The notes: a model not told the origin generated them from the sequence alone. Counted from the first letter of the stretch, positions 10,486-25,021 are shown. The stretch is 33,946 nucleotides of DNA from Cymbomonas tetramitiformis (GCA_001247695.2 LGRX02027235.1:1-33946), one strand, 5' to 3'. Program-made: numbers and translations.

Positions 10486-11709
10486 CTACGGTTTGCATAG
10501 CAACATTCTAGTTTCCGCCCGGTGAGATGTATACCTGCGCGTGCCCGTATGCAATCGCCTGGTGGGACTCCACCCATGCATGCGCACGCTCGTTCTGGCG
10601 TGTATACACCACCTAGGGGTGACCGTCCCATGCCATCTGTACCAGCGGCGGCGGTATCTGCGCCACCCTTCCGGCACCCACGCGTCTCTCCATTTCTCAT
10701 TCTCCTTTACCAGCGCTGCCGCGGCCATGTGCTCCGGGTGCGTCATCTCCCTCCAAGCCCGCGTGCGATCCGCCAGCGACTCTGCCCGAGGTCCCGGTGA
10801 TTCATCTCCCAACCTTGCAACCTCTGTTTCATGCCGCAGTCGCTCTCGTATAGTCTTCGGGGTTCTGCTGCGAGGTTTCCCAGTGCGCTTGCGCGCTGCG
10901 CTCGAGGTGCGCGCTGCGCTCGAGGCTGGCGCACTCTCCGCCGAAGCTGGGCACGCTGCTGGTCGAGACGTCGAAGGGAGCACCTCAGGTCGAAGTTTAA
11001 AAGGTGGGGGTTCTGAAGCTGGGCCAGTTTTTGAAGTTCCACCCCCTTCCTCCCCACTGTCGTCCAGACGGTGTGACACCGAGGGCAGCGTTACATCTTG
11101 CATCCGCTGCCGCAAGGCGCGCATACGCTCTACCGGAGCTTTTCTCGGAACCCGCGGTCGAGAAGTTTTACGCCAGGGGGTGTTTAGTGGTTTGAAGGTC
11201 CACTCGGTCTCCTCATTCTGACCACCATCATCATCCTGTGCTGCCAGTAAGTCTGCCACAGGGTTAGGGTTATGGTTAGGGTTAGGGTCATCCCCAAGGT
11301 TTGGGGGTTCAACGCGGGGCGTTTCGCCACGCTCGCGTCGTGGAGCTGGACAGGGGTCACCAGTTCCAATGTTGCGATCCACACTGAACATAACGGGAGG
11401 CTTGGGGCGCTCAGGCGACGAAGTGGGTGATCTTCGTGGCGACCGCTGATGGCACCGGGACACCAGGTGATGTTCTCGCCGGCTCTGTTCAGTGGAAAGG
11501 TTCGCTGTATAAACAGCGGTTCTACTCAACGAGGGTTCATCTCGTAGGGTCCTGGTCTTGTCGAGATGGCGCTGTCGCCTCTGATCGACAGACCAAGTGA
11601 ACCCATATCCTCGAGCAGCCAGAGGGTTGGGGGGTGGTTGAGGATCTTCCTGAGTATTTCCTCGGTTGCGGGCGAATACTGTACTTTTCGCCCAGGGACG
11701 GTTACCCAT
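10486..11709 (-). CDS. Retroelement-associated ORF2, basic Pro/Arg/Ser-rich protein of unknown function
   Basis: A 407-residue frame with ATG at 11709, starting 38 bp after the stop of the Gag-like ORF on the same strand, so the two look like one element. It is rich in Pro, Arg, Ser and Glu. It contains RRSPTSSPERPKPP, an acidic AAQDDDGGQNEE stretch, a charged helical part (KTIRERLRHETEVARLGDES, then AAAALVKENEKWRDAW) and a very basic C-terminus with GWRRYRRRWYRWHG. No protease, reverse transcriptase or integrase motif is visible. A TTAGGG-like repeat at 11261-11288 is read in frame as Asn-Pro repeats. It might be a nucleic-acid-binding structural protein or a pol-less remnant. Confidence 0.45.
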   Translation of the reverse strand: MGNRPWAKSTVFARNRGNTQEDPQPPPNPLAARGYGFTWSVDQRRQRHLDKTRTLRDEPSLSRTAVYTANLSTEQSRREHHLVSRCHQRSPRRSPTSSPERPKPPVMFSVDRNIGTGDPCPAPRRERGETPRVEPPNLGDDPNPNHNPNPVADLLAAQDDDGGQNEETEWTFKPLNTPWRKTSRPRVPRKAPVERMRALRQRMQDVTLPSVSHRLDDSGEEGGGTSKTGPASEPPPFKLRPEVLPSTSRPAACPASAESAPASSAARTSSAARKRTGKPRSRTPKTIRERLRHETEVARLGDESPGPRAESLADRTRAWREMTHPEHMAAAALVKENEKWRDAWVPEGWRRYRRRWYRWHGTVTPRWCIHARTSVRMHGWSPTRRLHTGTRRYTSHRAETRMLLCKP

Positions 11710-11747
11710 ACCGCCCTGTCGCCGGCGTGCTGCCGGCGGGAGGACAT

Positions 11748-12746
11748 TTAGTCCTCCTCCTCCGCAGACTGCTGACCCGAGGAGGATGCTGCGGCCGATT
11801 CCTCGTTCTGAAAATACTCCAAAGCTTCAGCTTCATCCTCCAAATCCTCCCATTCTGTTTCCAGCGCCGCGATATGGAATTCATTTGCAGCGCGGCGACG
11901 TGCCAAACGAGCCGGGGCGTCGGCGATCCATGCTCGTTTCTTGGCCTCGTCGGGACAGTTGGCCCATAAATGGGAGTCGGAGTTACAGACGTAGCATCGG
12001 CGTGGCGGTCTGGTTAATCCTGCAGGACTGGGAGGCACAGAATGTTGCACTCGGAGGTCCGCGGTATCGGGGTCGGTATCGCCCTCCTCCCCAGCGTCAT
12101 GCACTGCGTTCAGTCTCGAAGAAGAGCGACCATTCCTCCAGGCAGGATTGCGGTTCACAGGTGCAGAAGCGGGGGAGGTTCGCGCTGCAGTCAAAGCTTC
12201 GCTGCGCTCCAGTTTGGTGGCAACCGTGATGATATGTTGCAGAGTGGTGGATCCGGGATGATTGCTCTCCCATCCAGCTGGACTTTGCAGGTCTAACCGA
12301 TCTTCAATGAGGCGATCCATCACGGCTTGCTTCAGTCGCAGTCCAGACCAGAACTGATATAACAGCTGATGCTGACTGATGGCGTGACAGTTGGGCATGG
12401 CGTCTGCCAATAACCGCACTACCTCGTGCCAGGAGACCAAACGAGTGGCGAACAAGCGGGCGGTCTCCTCTCGTCGCTGAGTCATGCGCATTACTGTCCC
12501 CGCCAGTCCCACCAGTGCGATGTCATCTAGCACGCTCCTGGCTACGTCGGCCAGGAAAGGCGCCAAGGTGGCGTAACGCCGATTCCAGGCCTCAGAGTTC
12601 AGCATTCCGCCTTGCTTGAGAAAAGTTAAAGATCGCGGCTGTAATTTGCGTTGCGCCACTTCCTTTAATATCTCCGGCATGGTGATTATGGTCAGGTCCA
12701 AGCGGTAGGAACTCGTGCGGCCCAGGGCGAATGTGACTACGCCCAT
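11748..12746 (-). CDS. Gag-like retroelement protein with CCHC zinc knuckle, 5'-truncated
   Basis: 332 residues from the first ATG at 12746. The frame stays open upstream to about 12850 and reads naturally (AHPIVDYFRNINFKYAALPP, then FSEALVNFLSMG), so the real N-terminus is missing or lies beyond the junction. The helical middle (ATRLVSWHEVVRLLADAMPN, QFWSGLRLKQAVMDRLIEDR) resembles a retrotransposon capsid. A zinc knuckle C-x2-C-x4-H-x4-C (CYVCNSDSHLWANC) follows, typical of Gag nucleocapsid. The C-terminus is acidic with EEWEDLEDEAEALEYF-like sequence and ends SAEEED. ORF2 follows 38 bp later. The upstream end abuts the plus-strand DUF7869-like gene at about 12.82 kb, with no LTR visible between them. 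Likely a broken LTR element. Confidence 0.65.
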   Translation of the reverse strand: MGVVTFALGRTSSYRLDLTIITMPEILKEVAQRKLQPRSLTFLKQGGMLNSEAWNRRYATLAPFLADVARSVLDDIALVGLAGTVMRMTQRREETARLFATRLVSWHEVVRLLADAMPNCHAISQHQLLYQFWSGLRLKQAVMDRLIEDRLDLQSPAGWESNHPGSTTLQHIITVATKLERSEALTAARTSPASAPVNRNPAWRNGRSSSRLNAVHDAGEEGDTDPDTADLRVQHSVPPSPAGLTRPPRRCYVCNSDSHLWANCPDEAKKRAWIADAPARLARRRAANEFHIAALETEWEDLEDEAEALEYFQNEESAAASSSGQQSAEEED

Positions 12747-12820
12747 CGACAGGAAATTGACCAGCGCTTCAGAGAAGGGTGGAAGCGCGGCATACTTAAA
12801 GTTGATATTCCTAAAATAAT

Positions 12821-15182
12821 CGACGATCGGGTGGGCATCCGTTACCGGAAATATTGTATCTACAATTGGACAATGTAAGCAGCAATAAGAGCCACTTCTT
12901 GATTGCTTATTGTGCCATGCTGGTCATACGTGGGGTATTCCGCAAGGTGAAGATCAACTATCTGATCGTGGGACATACACACGAAAATATCGATCAGATG
13001 TTTTCAAGGTTTTCTGTGGCTTTGAGGAGGCTGAACGTTTGGGACATCGAGCAATATTGATGGAGGTGGCTAGGAACTGCTTTAAGGATGGAGTAGTTCC
13101 GGAATGTCAACTGATCGATGAGGTGCACGATATCAAGGGCTGGATGCATGGATGCTATAACGAAGTGCGCGATGTCAGCTTCCAACACGCATTCAAGATT
13201 TTTTCTGGGCCCACAGGCGACGTGTTAGTGCAGGCGAAACGTTATTCATTCGATCCAGTCTGGCTTCCAAAGGAAGGTGGGGTGAAGGTATTTAAGAGCA
13301 GCCTGCCCGAGGGCTCACCATGCTTTGTCGAGCCTAAATCCATTAACGAATTGAGCGCACGGAAACAAGCGAAGCAGCTTGCGACTTCCAGGAAGTCTAC
13401 GAGCAATCCATTGAAAGAGATCGAGGATCTTGTCATTCAATGCCAGAGGAATCTTTGCTTATGCATTCGAGGTAAGCACTGCACTGCTAGCGATTACGAT
13501 TTGATTTGTCATATTTCAAATGTAAGTGGCCTTCTTAGTTTCTCGGGTTCTGTTTTGCAGATGTCGCAACCACCGAGGAGGCGGAGCGGCTTCAATTTCT
13601 AGCCAAGCGCGCAAATATTTTTCTTGACGGGGTATGTTCAAATGCAACGTGACATTGCGGCAGGAACGTTCGAACTGAAAGAGAAGACAACGTGGGTGCT
13701 GCACGAGGCTCCCTTTGAGGTTACTGGACCCATGATGCCTGTTCCTTCGGGTGCTTTGAGCGCGAACGGGCGAGATGCGGAAGTACTGATTGTCGATGAG
13801 TCAATGGCTGATACGAATGATATTGAACGTGGATACACGGATGCACAACTGGCTGATTACGTGCAGGGCCTTCGGGACTCCGTAGCGGTTCACGTGCGCC
13901 CAGTACCTCGTCCTATCTACATCGGGGCACAAAAAAATACCATTGGAAGACGAGCTCGAGATCATCTTGCGCAATACATTCTGGGAGAAACTGACGACCC
14001 GGACTACGATGTGAGCTACAGCAAGATGAAGAAAGGTAGCATGGCTGTGTTGATTGCTCCCGAATCCGAGAAGACTGCCCGGACGGAATACCCGTTTCGT
14101 ATCGCTCTGGGAAGGAGCCGAGGATGGTCGAGATATCTGTACCTTTGTGAGGTACAAGAGCAGCTGCTAAATGAGAAAGGTGAGAAATGTTTGTTGATGT
14201 GATTGCGCGCGCAACCTGCTTTTAACATCACAACGTTTTATGTCAATCTAATACTCTTTTATCTTCTTTCTGGTGCAGGAGAAAAATGTTTGCGGTGGTT
14301 GACTTGTGGTACATTTAAGCTCACGAGCGCCTCCCAAAAGGAGGCCCAGAATGCAGACTCCCGGCTTTCGAAGGAGAAGGCACCGAAACCTGAAAGTTTC
14401 CGGCTGCATCAACGTACCAAGCAGGTGGCGCCGTATACACCAAGCGAAGTATTAGTAGCATGGGACTGGGACACGGAAGAGGAGCGCCACTTGGCACCTA
14501 GAGGGGGGGTAAAATGACCATCTAGGAATTCCCCCAACGGCTAGTTTTTCGTTGACTTTTGCCTTTGACCGTAATTTACACACGATTTAACCACTTTGCG
14601 AAAATTCTGTAACATGCAAAGCTTAAAGCTTCGACTGGTTAAACACTTACATGAAATGATGAGAAAAAATGCCGATGTATTGACGGATTTTGCTAATTTT
14701 AGTTTTGAGTGGCCAACGGCTATATTTTTCACACAATCGCAAATATATGCAGTCAGAAGCCGCACATGAAATTTCCACAACATGCAAAAGTTGCAACACA
14801 GTCATCCCCATATGAAATCGTATTCAAACAATGCATTTTGATTCATATAAATGGCATTATGCGACGATATATCCTAGATGGTCATTTGCCCCCTCCACAG
14901 GTGCCATGTGGCCGAAAGATCAATGCAAGCACACAGCGATGGATCCCGGGTGAGCAATATGACTTGTTGGTCAAACGAGTCATCGCCAGCGACATGTCAA
15001 AGAGCTTTGAGCCACCCCAGCATAGAACACCCAAACTCTTACTGCGCGACGCAATCATGCCATTAGAGGATAAAGAGGATAAAGAGGATAAAGAGAACGC
15101 GGAGGCTGAAGAGGGTGAGAGTTCGGACGAGGAAGCCTCTTTGTCGTCCTTGTCCGATGATGACGACCAGATGTGTGAATAA
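12821..15182 (+). pseudogene. DUF7869-like (transposase-like) gene, N-terminally truncated and frameshifted, with introns
   Basis: From about 12821 the frame reads LPEILYLQLDNVSSNKSHF, then GVFRKVKINYLIVGHTHENI and DQMFSRFS. The LQLDN...VGHTHE(D/N)(I/V)DxFFSRF pattern is that of DUF7869-type, probably transposon-derived proteins, as I recall the family. Frame is lost near 13056 and again near 13618, each repairable by one base. Two introns fit perfectly: 13472-13560 (GTAAGC...TTTTGCAG) and 14180-14278 (GTGAGA...GGTGCAG), both keeping phase. Exons then read to a TGA at 14517. An acidic frame at 14709-15182, ending in Glu/Asp/Ser-rich sequence, may be a last exon after a GTAAAA donor near 14508. 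The N-terminal half is absent because Gag sequence on the other strand begins at the junction. The frameshifts could be assembly errors. Confidence 0.55.
14518..14708. other. AT-rich stretch, possible third intron of the DUF7869-like gene
   Basis: Stop-rich AT sequence between the 14517 stop and the acidic downstream frame. A GTAAAA just before the stop could be a donor. No clear acceptor could be fixed. Confidence 0.3.
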
Positions 15183-15348
15183 CTCGATCAGTCCGATGAA
15201 CTTGTATATAGAAGTTGTAAAACAATAGTATATATTGTGAATATCTAATGTTGAACTATCGTGGTATTACCACGTTTGATTTCCTTGCACTCATTGTATG
15301 ACTCATGCTATGCCTATACGCATGCTTGGTATGTAAAATTTCACGCAT

Positions 15349-15355
15349 TATAAAG
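15349..15355 (+). promoter_or_regulatory. TATA box of small gene, copy 1
   Basis: TATAAAG lies about 80 bp before an ATG at 15435. The following leader contains 'tttctcgctttcgctcac' and 'ccacctcctacc', both of which recur 0.7 kb downstream behind another TATA box. Confidence 0.5.
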
Positions 15356-15434
15356 CCTGCCTATCTCTTCATCAGCATTCATTTCTCGCTTTCGCTCACG
15401 ATAGACCCCACCTCCTACCAGTAAGCGAATAACG

Positions 15435-15557
15435 ATGTCAGCGAACGACAAGCTGGAGCCACAAGCCCAACCCAAAGGGGAACCTGCCGTAGGCGGAGAT
15501 GAAGGTTTGCACCCTAAAAAACGAATAGCATCGTTTTATCCTGCGTGTATGACTTAA
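15435..15557 (+). CDS. Small ORF or first exon, 40 aa, unknown function
   Basis: ATG at 15435 is the first ATG after the TATA box and opens MSANDKLEPQAQPKGEPAVG, then GDEGLHPKKRI, stopping at 15557. A donor-like AAG|GTTTGC at 15504-15505 would instead make this a 23-codon first exon. It is hydrophilic with no domain. Support comes only from promoter spacing and the downstream related copy. Confidence 0.35.
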   Translation: MSANDKLEPQAQPKGEPAVGGDEGLHPKKRIASFYPACMT

Positions 15558-16057
15558 CGAACCCACTTGTTTATTGTAGTTCTTGTATCATGGTAGTCGA
15601 TTGTTTTGACCACCCTTGGTCTGTAGTAGGTCCCTTCAATATATTTCTCGGACGCCCATATTTTTGTGGGAATCCATCGATCATAGATTTATCACGTGTG
15701 ATGTACGGGTGCACGCTTCGGTTGCAGCCGGCGCCGTACTGAGGCCACTGACATTTGGATTGAGATATGGAGAGTACAATGATGTCGGAGAATGGATTGG
15801 TTACGACTTCGAACCCTCTCATGGGTAGCTACGGAAGTAGCGATAATGGCAGCCACTTTGAATACTAGGCAAGCCTCGTCCCCTCAAATCCTTTCGGGAA
15901 ATCATCGATGGTCAACAGGTCAACATTCCAACGACAATATGATTTTACAATCGCACGAGCGCACATTATTTGCGAGCTCAGATTGTTCGGACGCCCAAGG
16001 AATCCTTGGGAACGCGTATCACATGGATGGAACAAACACCACATGTCTGCATGGTCA

Positions 16058-16180
16058 TATAAAACTTGCTTTCACGGCATCCCTGTTCATTTTTTGCTTG
16101 CGCTCACCATCCACCCACCTCCTACCCATACCAACATTCCAAGAACTTGGACGCTCAGCGAATCAACCTGACGGTCGATC
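16058..16180 (+). repeat. Diverged second copy of the 15.35-kb promoter/leader
   Basis: TATAAAA at 16058 is followed by 'ttcattttttgcttgcgctcacc' and 'cacctcctaccc', then 'acgctcagcgaatcaac', which aligns with the start-codon region of copy 1 ('acgatgtcagcgaacgac'). In this copy the ATG is lost. The two copies are 709 bp apart (TATA to TATA). Confidence 0.55.
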
Positions 16181-16207
16181 CGAAACATGTTTTGTTTTTT
16201 ATTGTTC

Positions 16208-16626
16208 TGCCCTTCATCCGTGCGAGGTACGATAGGAGAAGGCAAGCGCAAAGGGATTCAGTTGCTAGAATGAGAAACGGCAAATGCCCAGAGTGTATGA
16301 GGAAGTATTTTGACCTTTGGGAGGACAAGAATCGGAGGAACGATTTATGGCTTAAACATTTTCATGAGAGGCACGACCCCGTGTGGCGTCGAGCCTTGGA
16401 GTTAGAACCAATCCGTCCCCGTTTTCGTCTGACACGCCTTGGCCGCCATCTGTTAAAACTGCAGAGTCACCCGAATTTTCACCCCGACAATCTCGATTAT
16501 GTCATATATGTCATACGTGTCAGACATGTCATACCTGTCAGACATGTCATATCATGTCATGTCATGTCATGTCGTGTCATGTCATATATTATAATGACAG
16601 ACAGTCGTCAGTACGGTCGACTATGA
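16208..16626 (+). CDS. Partial ORF with a C2H2-like zinc-binding motif
   Basis: The frame opens far upstream, but the convincing part starts near 16208: RRRQAQRDSVARMRNGKCPE, then CMRKYFDLWEDKNRRNDLWL, then KHFHERHDPVWRRALELEP. The arrangement C-x2-C ... H-x4-H with a longer than usual spacer suggests a single zinc finger in a very basic protein. The frame then runs into TGTCAT repeat and stops, so the natural end is lost or spliced away. It lies downstream of the second promoter copy and may be its second exon. Possibly transposon-related; function unknown. Confidence 0.35.
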
Positions 16627-16680
16627 CATGTACAGTCATACCATCTGTCATTCACTCACCTTGAGTGACACCTGTCATCG
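16497..16680. repeat. TGTCAT-rich short tandem repeat
   Basis: Variants of 'catgtcatacctgtcagaca' and a run of 'tgtcatgtcatgtcatgtcg'. The run is directly followed by the hairpin train. Confidence 0.75.
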
Positions 16681-17061
16681 AGAGGCCAGGTTGTGGCATC
16701 GAGATGACAAAGCAAGATGAAGTCTTGAAGAACCGAAAGTGTTCGGAGAAAACTCATCTTCGCTTCTAGCATGTTCTGAACAAGCATGCGAGTATCATAT
16801 GGCTTATTCGTTCAGCCGATACTGATTGTTCAACCAATGCCTTGGGTTCACAACCCAATTGTGGTGGCATCTATGAGATGCGGGGCATTGCGTAAATGAG
16901 GTAGCGTTGAGCTACAGCAGTCACTTCTGGAGAAGCGCTGCACTCATATCCACACGTACTCTGCGTGAGCTATTAACGTTCAATAATAGCCTCGCTTTAT
17001 ATCATATCTATTCGCTTGCTAGCGAAGCCCTAACTTAAGCTAGAACAGCCTCCACTGGGCT
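16653..17061 (+). other. Train of about ten adjacent hairpins, possible structured RNA
   Basis: Consecutive stems found by eye: 16653-58/16662-67 (6 bp); 16673-79/16703-09 (7 bp) enclosing 16685-88/16694-97; 16711-20/16754-64 (10 bp, one bulge) enclosing 16733-37/16742-46; 16769-73/16785-89; 16791-96/16818-23 plus 16801-04/16814-17; a three-way junction 16835-41/16884-90 (7 bp) with arms 16842-48/16852-58 (7 bp, 3-nt loop) and 16867-72/16876-81 (6 bp); 16901-05/16911-15; 16917-20/16938-41 enclosing 16924-27/16932-35; 16969-75/16984-90 (7 bp); 17011-16/17021-26 (6 bp, 4-nt loop); 17047-50/17058-61. The stems differ in sequence, so this is not a simple repeat. Either strand could form the structure. 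Confidence 0.6.
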
Positions 17062-17203
17062 AAAATTCATGTCTTATACTTTCAAGGCGCGCCCTTTCAG
17101 ATCTCTGATCGATCTGTCCTATGTCGGCTGGCATATCATCATCTACCACGTATACAATTCCACATCAGAGAATCTGCACATTAATATCTCTCTTCTAGCT
17201 TAT

Positions 17204-18124
17204 CTAGTTGCCTCTTGCCCTCTTCCTCCGAGGGGGCAACTCAGATTCGTCATCACTGTCAACCAAGTAACAAGTAGGAACAGTCTTCCTACATTCGATT
17301 ATGATAGGTGGCTTCTTCGGCTTAGATTCGGTCTTCACCACAGGGGCTGGAGCATCATCAGATATGGCATCAGACTTCGGCTCGGGGATAGGCTGATCCT
17401 CTGGCTGAACGGGCGATGTCGGGGATGTGCCCTTTGGCACCCAGATAAGTTCACCCTTATCATCCATGATCAGCTGCAGTCCCAGTCTCTTCAACCTGCG
17501 AGCTTCAGCATGTTCCTCAGCATCGTCAGCTACCAAGTCATCGAACTCACTGACGTCATCCTCGGTGTCAGTGTCATATTCACCAGGCGTGTCATACTCC
17601 CACTTCGGACTGGCAGTATCCATGTCATGCTTACTGTCCGTGGCACCCGCGGCATCATCGTCATGCTTACTGTTCGTGGCACCCGCGTCATCATCGTCAT
17701 CCGAATCTGGCAGCTTCTCCTTACTCCAGGTCACAGCACCTGCACCCGAATCGTCACTGTTCGTAGGCGTCGCAGCCTTACCGCGCCCAGTGTATGGAAT
17801 TCCGCGATACTCATACTCGTCAGTCACACTCACCTGCTTCCAGAACGCATTACTGAGCGGTAATGAAAACGGCGCTACAGGCTCCTTCGCTCGAGTGGCA
17901 TCTTCCAGAAACCAGCCACCGCCCCTCGAGCGCTCCCAGCGGCGTAGCGCTCCAGAAGGATGGACGATAATATGCTGCCAGCTATCATCGAGCCCAGGCT
18001 CTCGCTCCCCAAAGTACGCAATCAATGGCTCGGGGGTCCCCTTTCGTGCCCATTTCCATTGCGCGGCCCCATTGGGTAGAAATACAATATACCAATCGAA
18101 CGGCTTAAAATGGCCAGTGTCCCC
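17204..18124 (-). CDS. Acidic nuclear-type hypothetical protein, start missing
   Basis: About 305 residues with no in-frame ATG at the upstream end. GTGCCAG|GGG at about 18124 looks like a 3' splice site, so an upstream exon is likely. The N-terminal 90 residues look globular and Trp-rich (DWYIVFLPNGAAQWKWARKG, RRWERSRGGGWFLEDAT). The middle is Asp/Ser/Glu-rich with two copies of GATxSKHD, then EYDTDTEDDVSEFDDLVADD. The C-terminus has PKKPPIII and ends in a basic PPRRKRARGN, a likely nuclear localisation signal. Ordered N-domain plus acidic linker plus NLS suggests a chromatin or transposon protein, but no family is recognised. An (AAAC)n run sits just upstream. Confidence 0.5.
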   Translation of the reverse strand, partial: GDTGHFKPFDWYIVFLPNGAAQWKWARKGTPEPLIAYFGEREPGLDDSWQHIIVHPSGALRRWERSRGGGWFLEDATRAKEPVAPFSLPLSNAFWKQVSVTDEYEYRGIPYTGRGKAATPTNSDDSGAGAVTWSKEKLPDSDDDDDAGATNSKHDDDAAGATDSKHDMDTASPKWEYDTPGEYDTDTEDDVSEFDDLVADDAEEHAEARRLKRLGLQLIMDDKGELIWVPKGTSPTSPVQPEDQPIPEPKSDAISDDAPAPVVKTESKPKKPPIIIECRKTVPTCYLVDSDDESELPPRRKRARGN

Positions 18125-18199
18125 TGGCACACAGTATGAGTATCTTTAAAAACAAAGAAATCAAAGAATTTAGCCGGTGTGCGTGGATCAACGACTGAA

Positions 18200-18224
18200 A
18201 ACAAACAAACAAACAAACAAACAA
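18200..18224. repeat. Short (AAAC)n microsatellite
   Basis: About six AAAC units, the same motif as the long array at 18895-19038. Confidence 0.8.
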
Positions 18225-18477
18225 AATTAAATAAATAATTGATCGTCACAATTTCTCAACAAGAGACAAATCAGCAAGGTTCAAAGAATCCTCGCGACTC
18301 GTGGACACATCGACAAACGACAACACGGCTAAGTACCGTGTCATCGCACGGCTCCACCCAGACTGAGTGAGACTCGCCCTTTCGACTCACACTCTCGACT
18401 CTGGTGTCGCCAACAGAGTAGCCAGCAACAGAATCATGTCTGGAGGTGAAGGAGAGGGGGGTGGACCTGGTCCACTA

Positions 18478-18685
18478 CATGGATATTGAGCCATCGACTC
18501 ATGCAGGGAATGACCGGTGCATACTCTGCCAGAAATGCGAACCCGACTGCCGGTGTGGCAACGCTACCCTCGGGGAACTCATCGCATCCCAGCGTCGAAA
18601 GCTCGACAAGCGCAAGCAGATCACGCTGCTAAACTTCGGGGTAAAACACGGCGTTTCCTTAGCTGCAAGCAATCTTGCCGCCTGA
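18478..18685 (+). CDS. Small Cys-rich ORF (tentative)
   Basis: ATG at 18478 begins MDIEPSTHAGNDRCILCQKC, followed by EPDCRCGNATLGELIASQRR and KLDKRKQITLLNF. Five cysteines in CILCQKCEPDCRC could bind a metal. Alternatively a donor-like GTAAAA near 18641 makes this an exon. About 68 residues, no family recognised. Confidence 0.3.
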
Positions 18686-18699
18686 CCCAGCGGTAGGCT

Positions 18700-18835
18700 G
18701 ATTTTGAGCCCATGTAGGGGCAGAATTTCGACTCACATATTGGCCGACTTAGAGCCCATACAGGGGCAGATTGTCAACGCATATAATGGTCACGGTACGT
18801 TTGTTTGAGCCTATATAGGGGCAGGTTTTCAGCTC
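18700..18835 (+). repeat. Three-copy ~57-bp repeat around 'gagcccatataggggcag'
   Basis: '(t)gagccca(t/c)(g/a)(t/c)aggggcag' recurs at about 18706, 18752 and 18809 with partly conserved flanks. It lies immediately upstream of the AAAC array. Confidence 0.6.
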
Positions 18836-18894
18836 GAAATGGTACCAACAAACACAAATCAACGACACAAAATCTATGGCCGCACTGCAAATCA

Positions 18895-19038
18895 ACAAAC
18901 AAACAAACAAACAAACAAACAAACAAACAAACAAACAAACAAACAAACAAACAAACAAACAAACAAACAAACAAACAAACAAACAAACAAACAAACAAAC
19001 AAACAAACAAACAAACAAACAAACAAACAAACAAACAA
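18895..19038. repeat. Long perfect (AAAC)n / (GTTT)n microsatellite, ~36 units
   Basis: About 144 bp of uninterrupted AAAC repeats. It is open in all plus frames (KQTN repeats) and in minus frames (VCLF repeats). These frames are not genes. Confidence 0.97.
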
Positions 19039-19227
19039 AGAATTCAAAAGAAATAATTCATTTCTCCAAAATGTCAACAAGAAATAGTTATTAAAGTTCA
19101 AAGAAATAATTCCCAGACCCAAAAACACAAACTTTTGAAAAGACTTTGTTTTGGCCCAAACAAAGCCATAGGATGCGGCATGGTGGAGATAATAAAGCGC
19201 TCCGATGGACTGGTTGCACAGAATCGA

Positions 19228-19440
19228 TGTGACGATTTGTACCTCACTAGTCGGGGACGGAATTTTTGTGTGCCTGTTTTGTTATGGGTGTGCATGTTAC
19301 AGTGGGGGCTTTACATAGAAAATGCCACATGCAAAACGGCGGGTCCAAAAAATGTGACGATATGCACCTACAGTCTAAAGTCACCGAATAGCTCATAGAT
19401 TTGTACCTCAGTAGTCGGGGACGGAATTTTTGTGTGGATT
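19228..19440. repeat. Pair of ~38-bp direct repeats
   Basis: 'gatttgtacctca(c/g)tagtcg' followed by 'gggacggaatttttgtgtg' occurs at about 19234-19272 and 19398-19436, 164 bp apart. The intervening DNA has no gene. This could be a small element's flank or a local duplication. Confidence 0.65.
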
Positions 19441-19981
19441 TTAGCTCGTAGATATTTACATCAATAATGCCATGGGTAGAGTTGCATGGCATGCACAACA
19501 CTAACACTGTTTATCGAGCTAGACGACTTGCTTCTCAAAGTGACCACCACGACAAGGGCGATGGTATCACTACATCCACACCCGATAATGGTCCAATGAC
19601 ACACAGGAACGCACGTGTCTACAAATTTCACGATTCCATAACTTGTCCATACCGCGCTCAAACTTTAAAAGCATCATCAAGGGAATGCAGTCCATAATCC
19701 GGCAATCTTTCTAACCCAGAGAAAATGCTCAATCACAATAAATCTATTTATACGGTTAACATTGCAAATCGCTTTTTTGGTGTCTAAAGCCTCAAAACTG
19801 TTATCATGGCAGGTGGTACATCGTTATCAGTATTTCTTCTACATGCTGCAAACATGATATTGATTTTTAGGGCACTTGCAGGCAATCCCTAATTGTTTGA
19901 CAAAAATGCAACATCCGCATCTCATCGACAGCCCCTGTCGGATCCAATCAAGCCTCTGATAAGAAGCCAACACAGGATTTG
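19441..19981. other. Intergenic region downstream of the CDKC gene
   Basis: AT-rich with no supportable gene. It should contain the 3' UTR and polyadenylation site of the minus-strand CDKC gene, but I see no TGTAA-type signal close to the stop. Confidence 0.4.

Positions 19982-25021
<5,040 letters not shown>

Noticed and set aside
10486..11709. Reverse transcriptase/polymerase downstream of Gag
   Set aside because: No YxDD, protease DTG or integrase motifs can be seen in ORF2.
16835..16890. tRNA gene or hammerhead ribozyme
   Set aside because: The three-way junction lacks tRNA arm lengths and TTC-arm consensus, and lacks the CUGANGA/GAAA hammerhead core.
18749..19128. Frames of KQTN or VCLF repeats
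   Set aside because: Pure translation of the AAAC microsatellite.
19561..19569. Third primer-binding site (TGGTATCAC)
   Set aside because: Only eight bases match and no CA end or structured LTR-like sequence lies before it.
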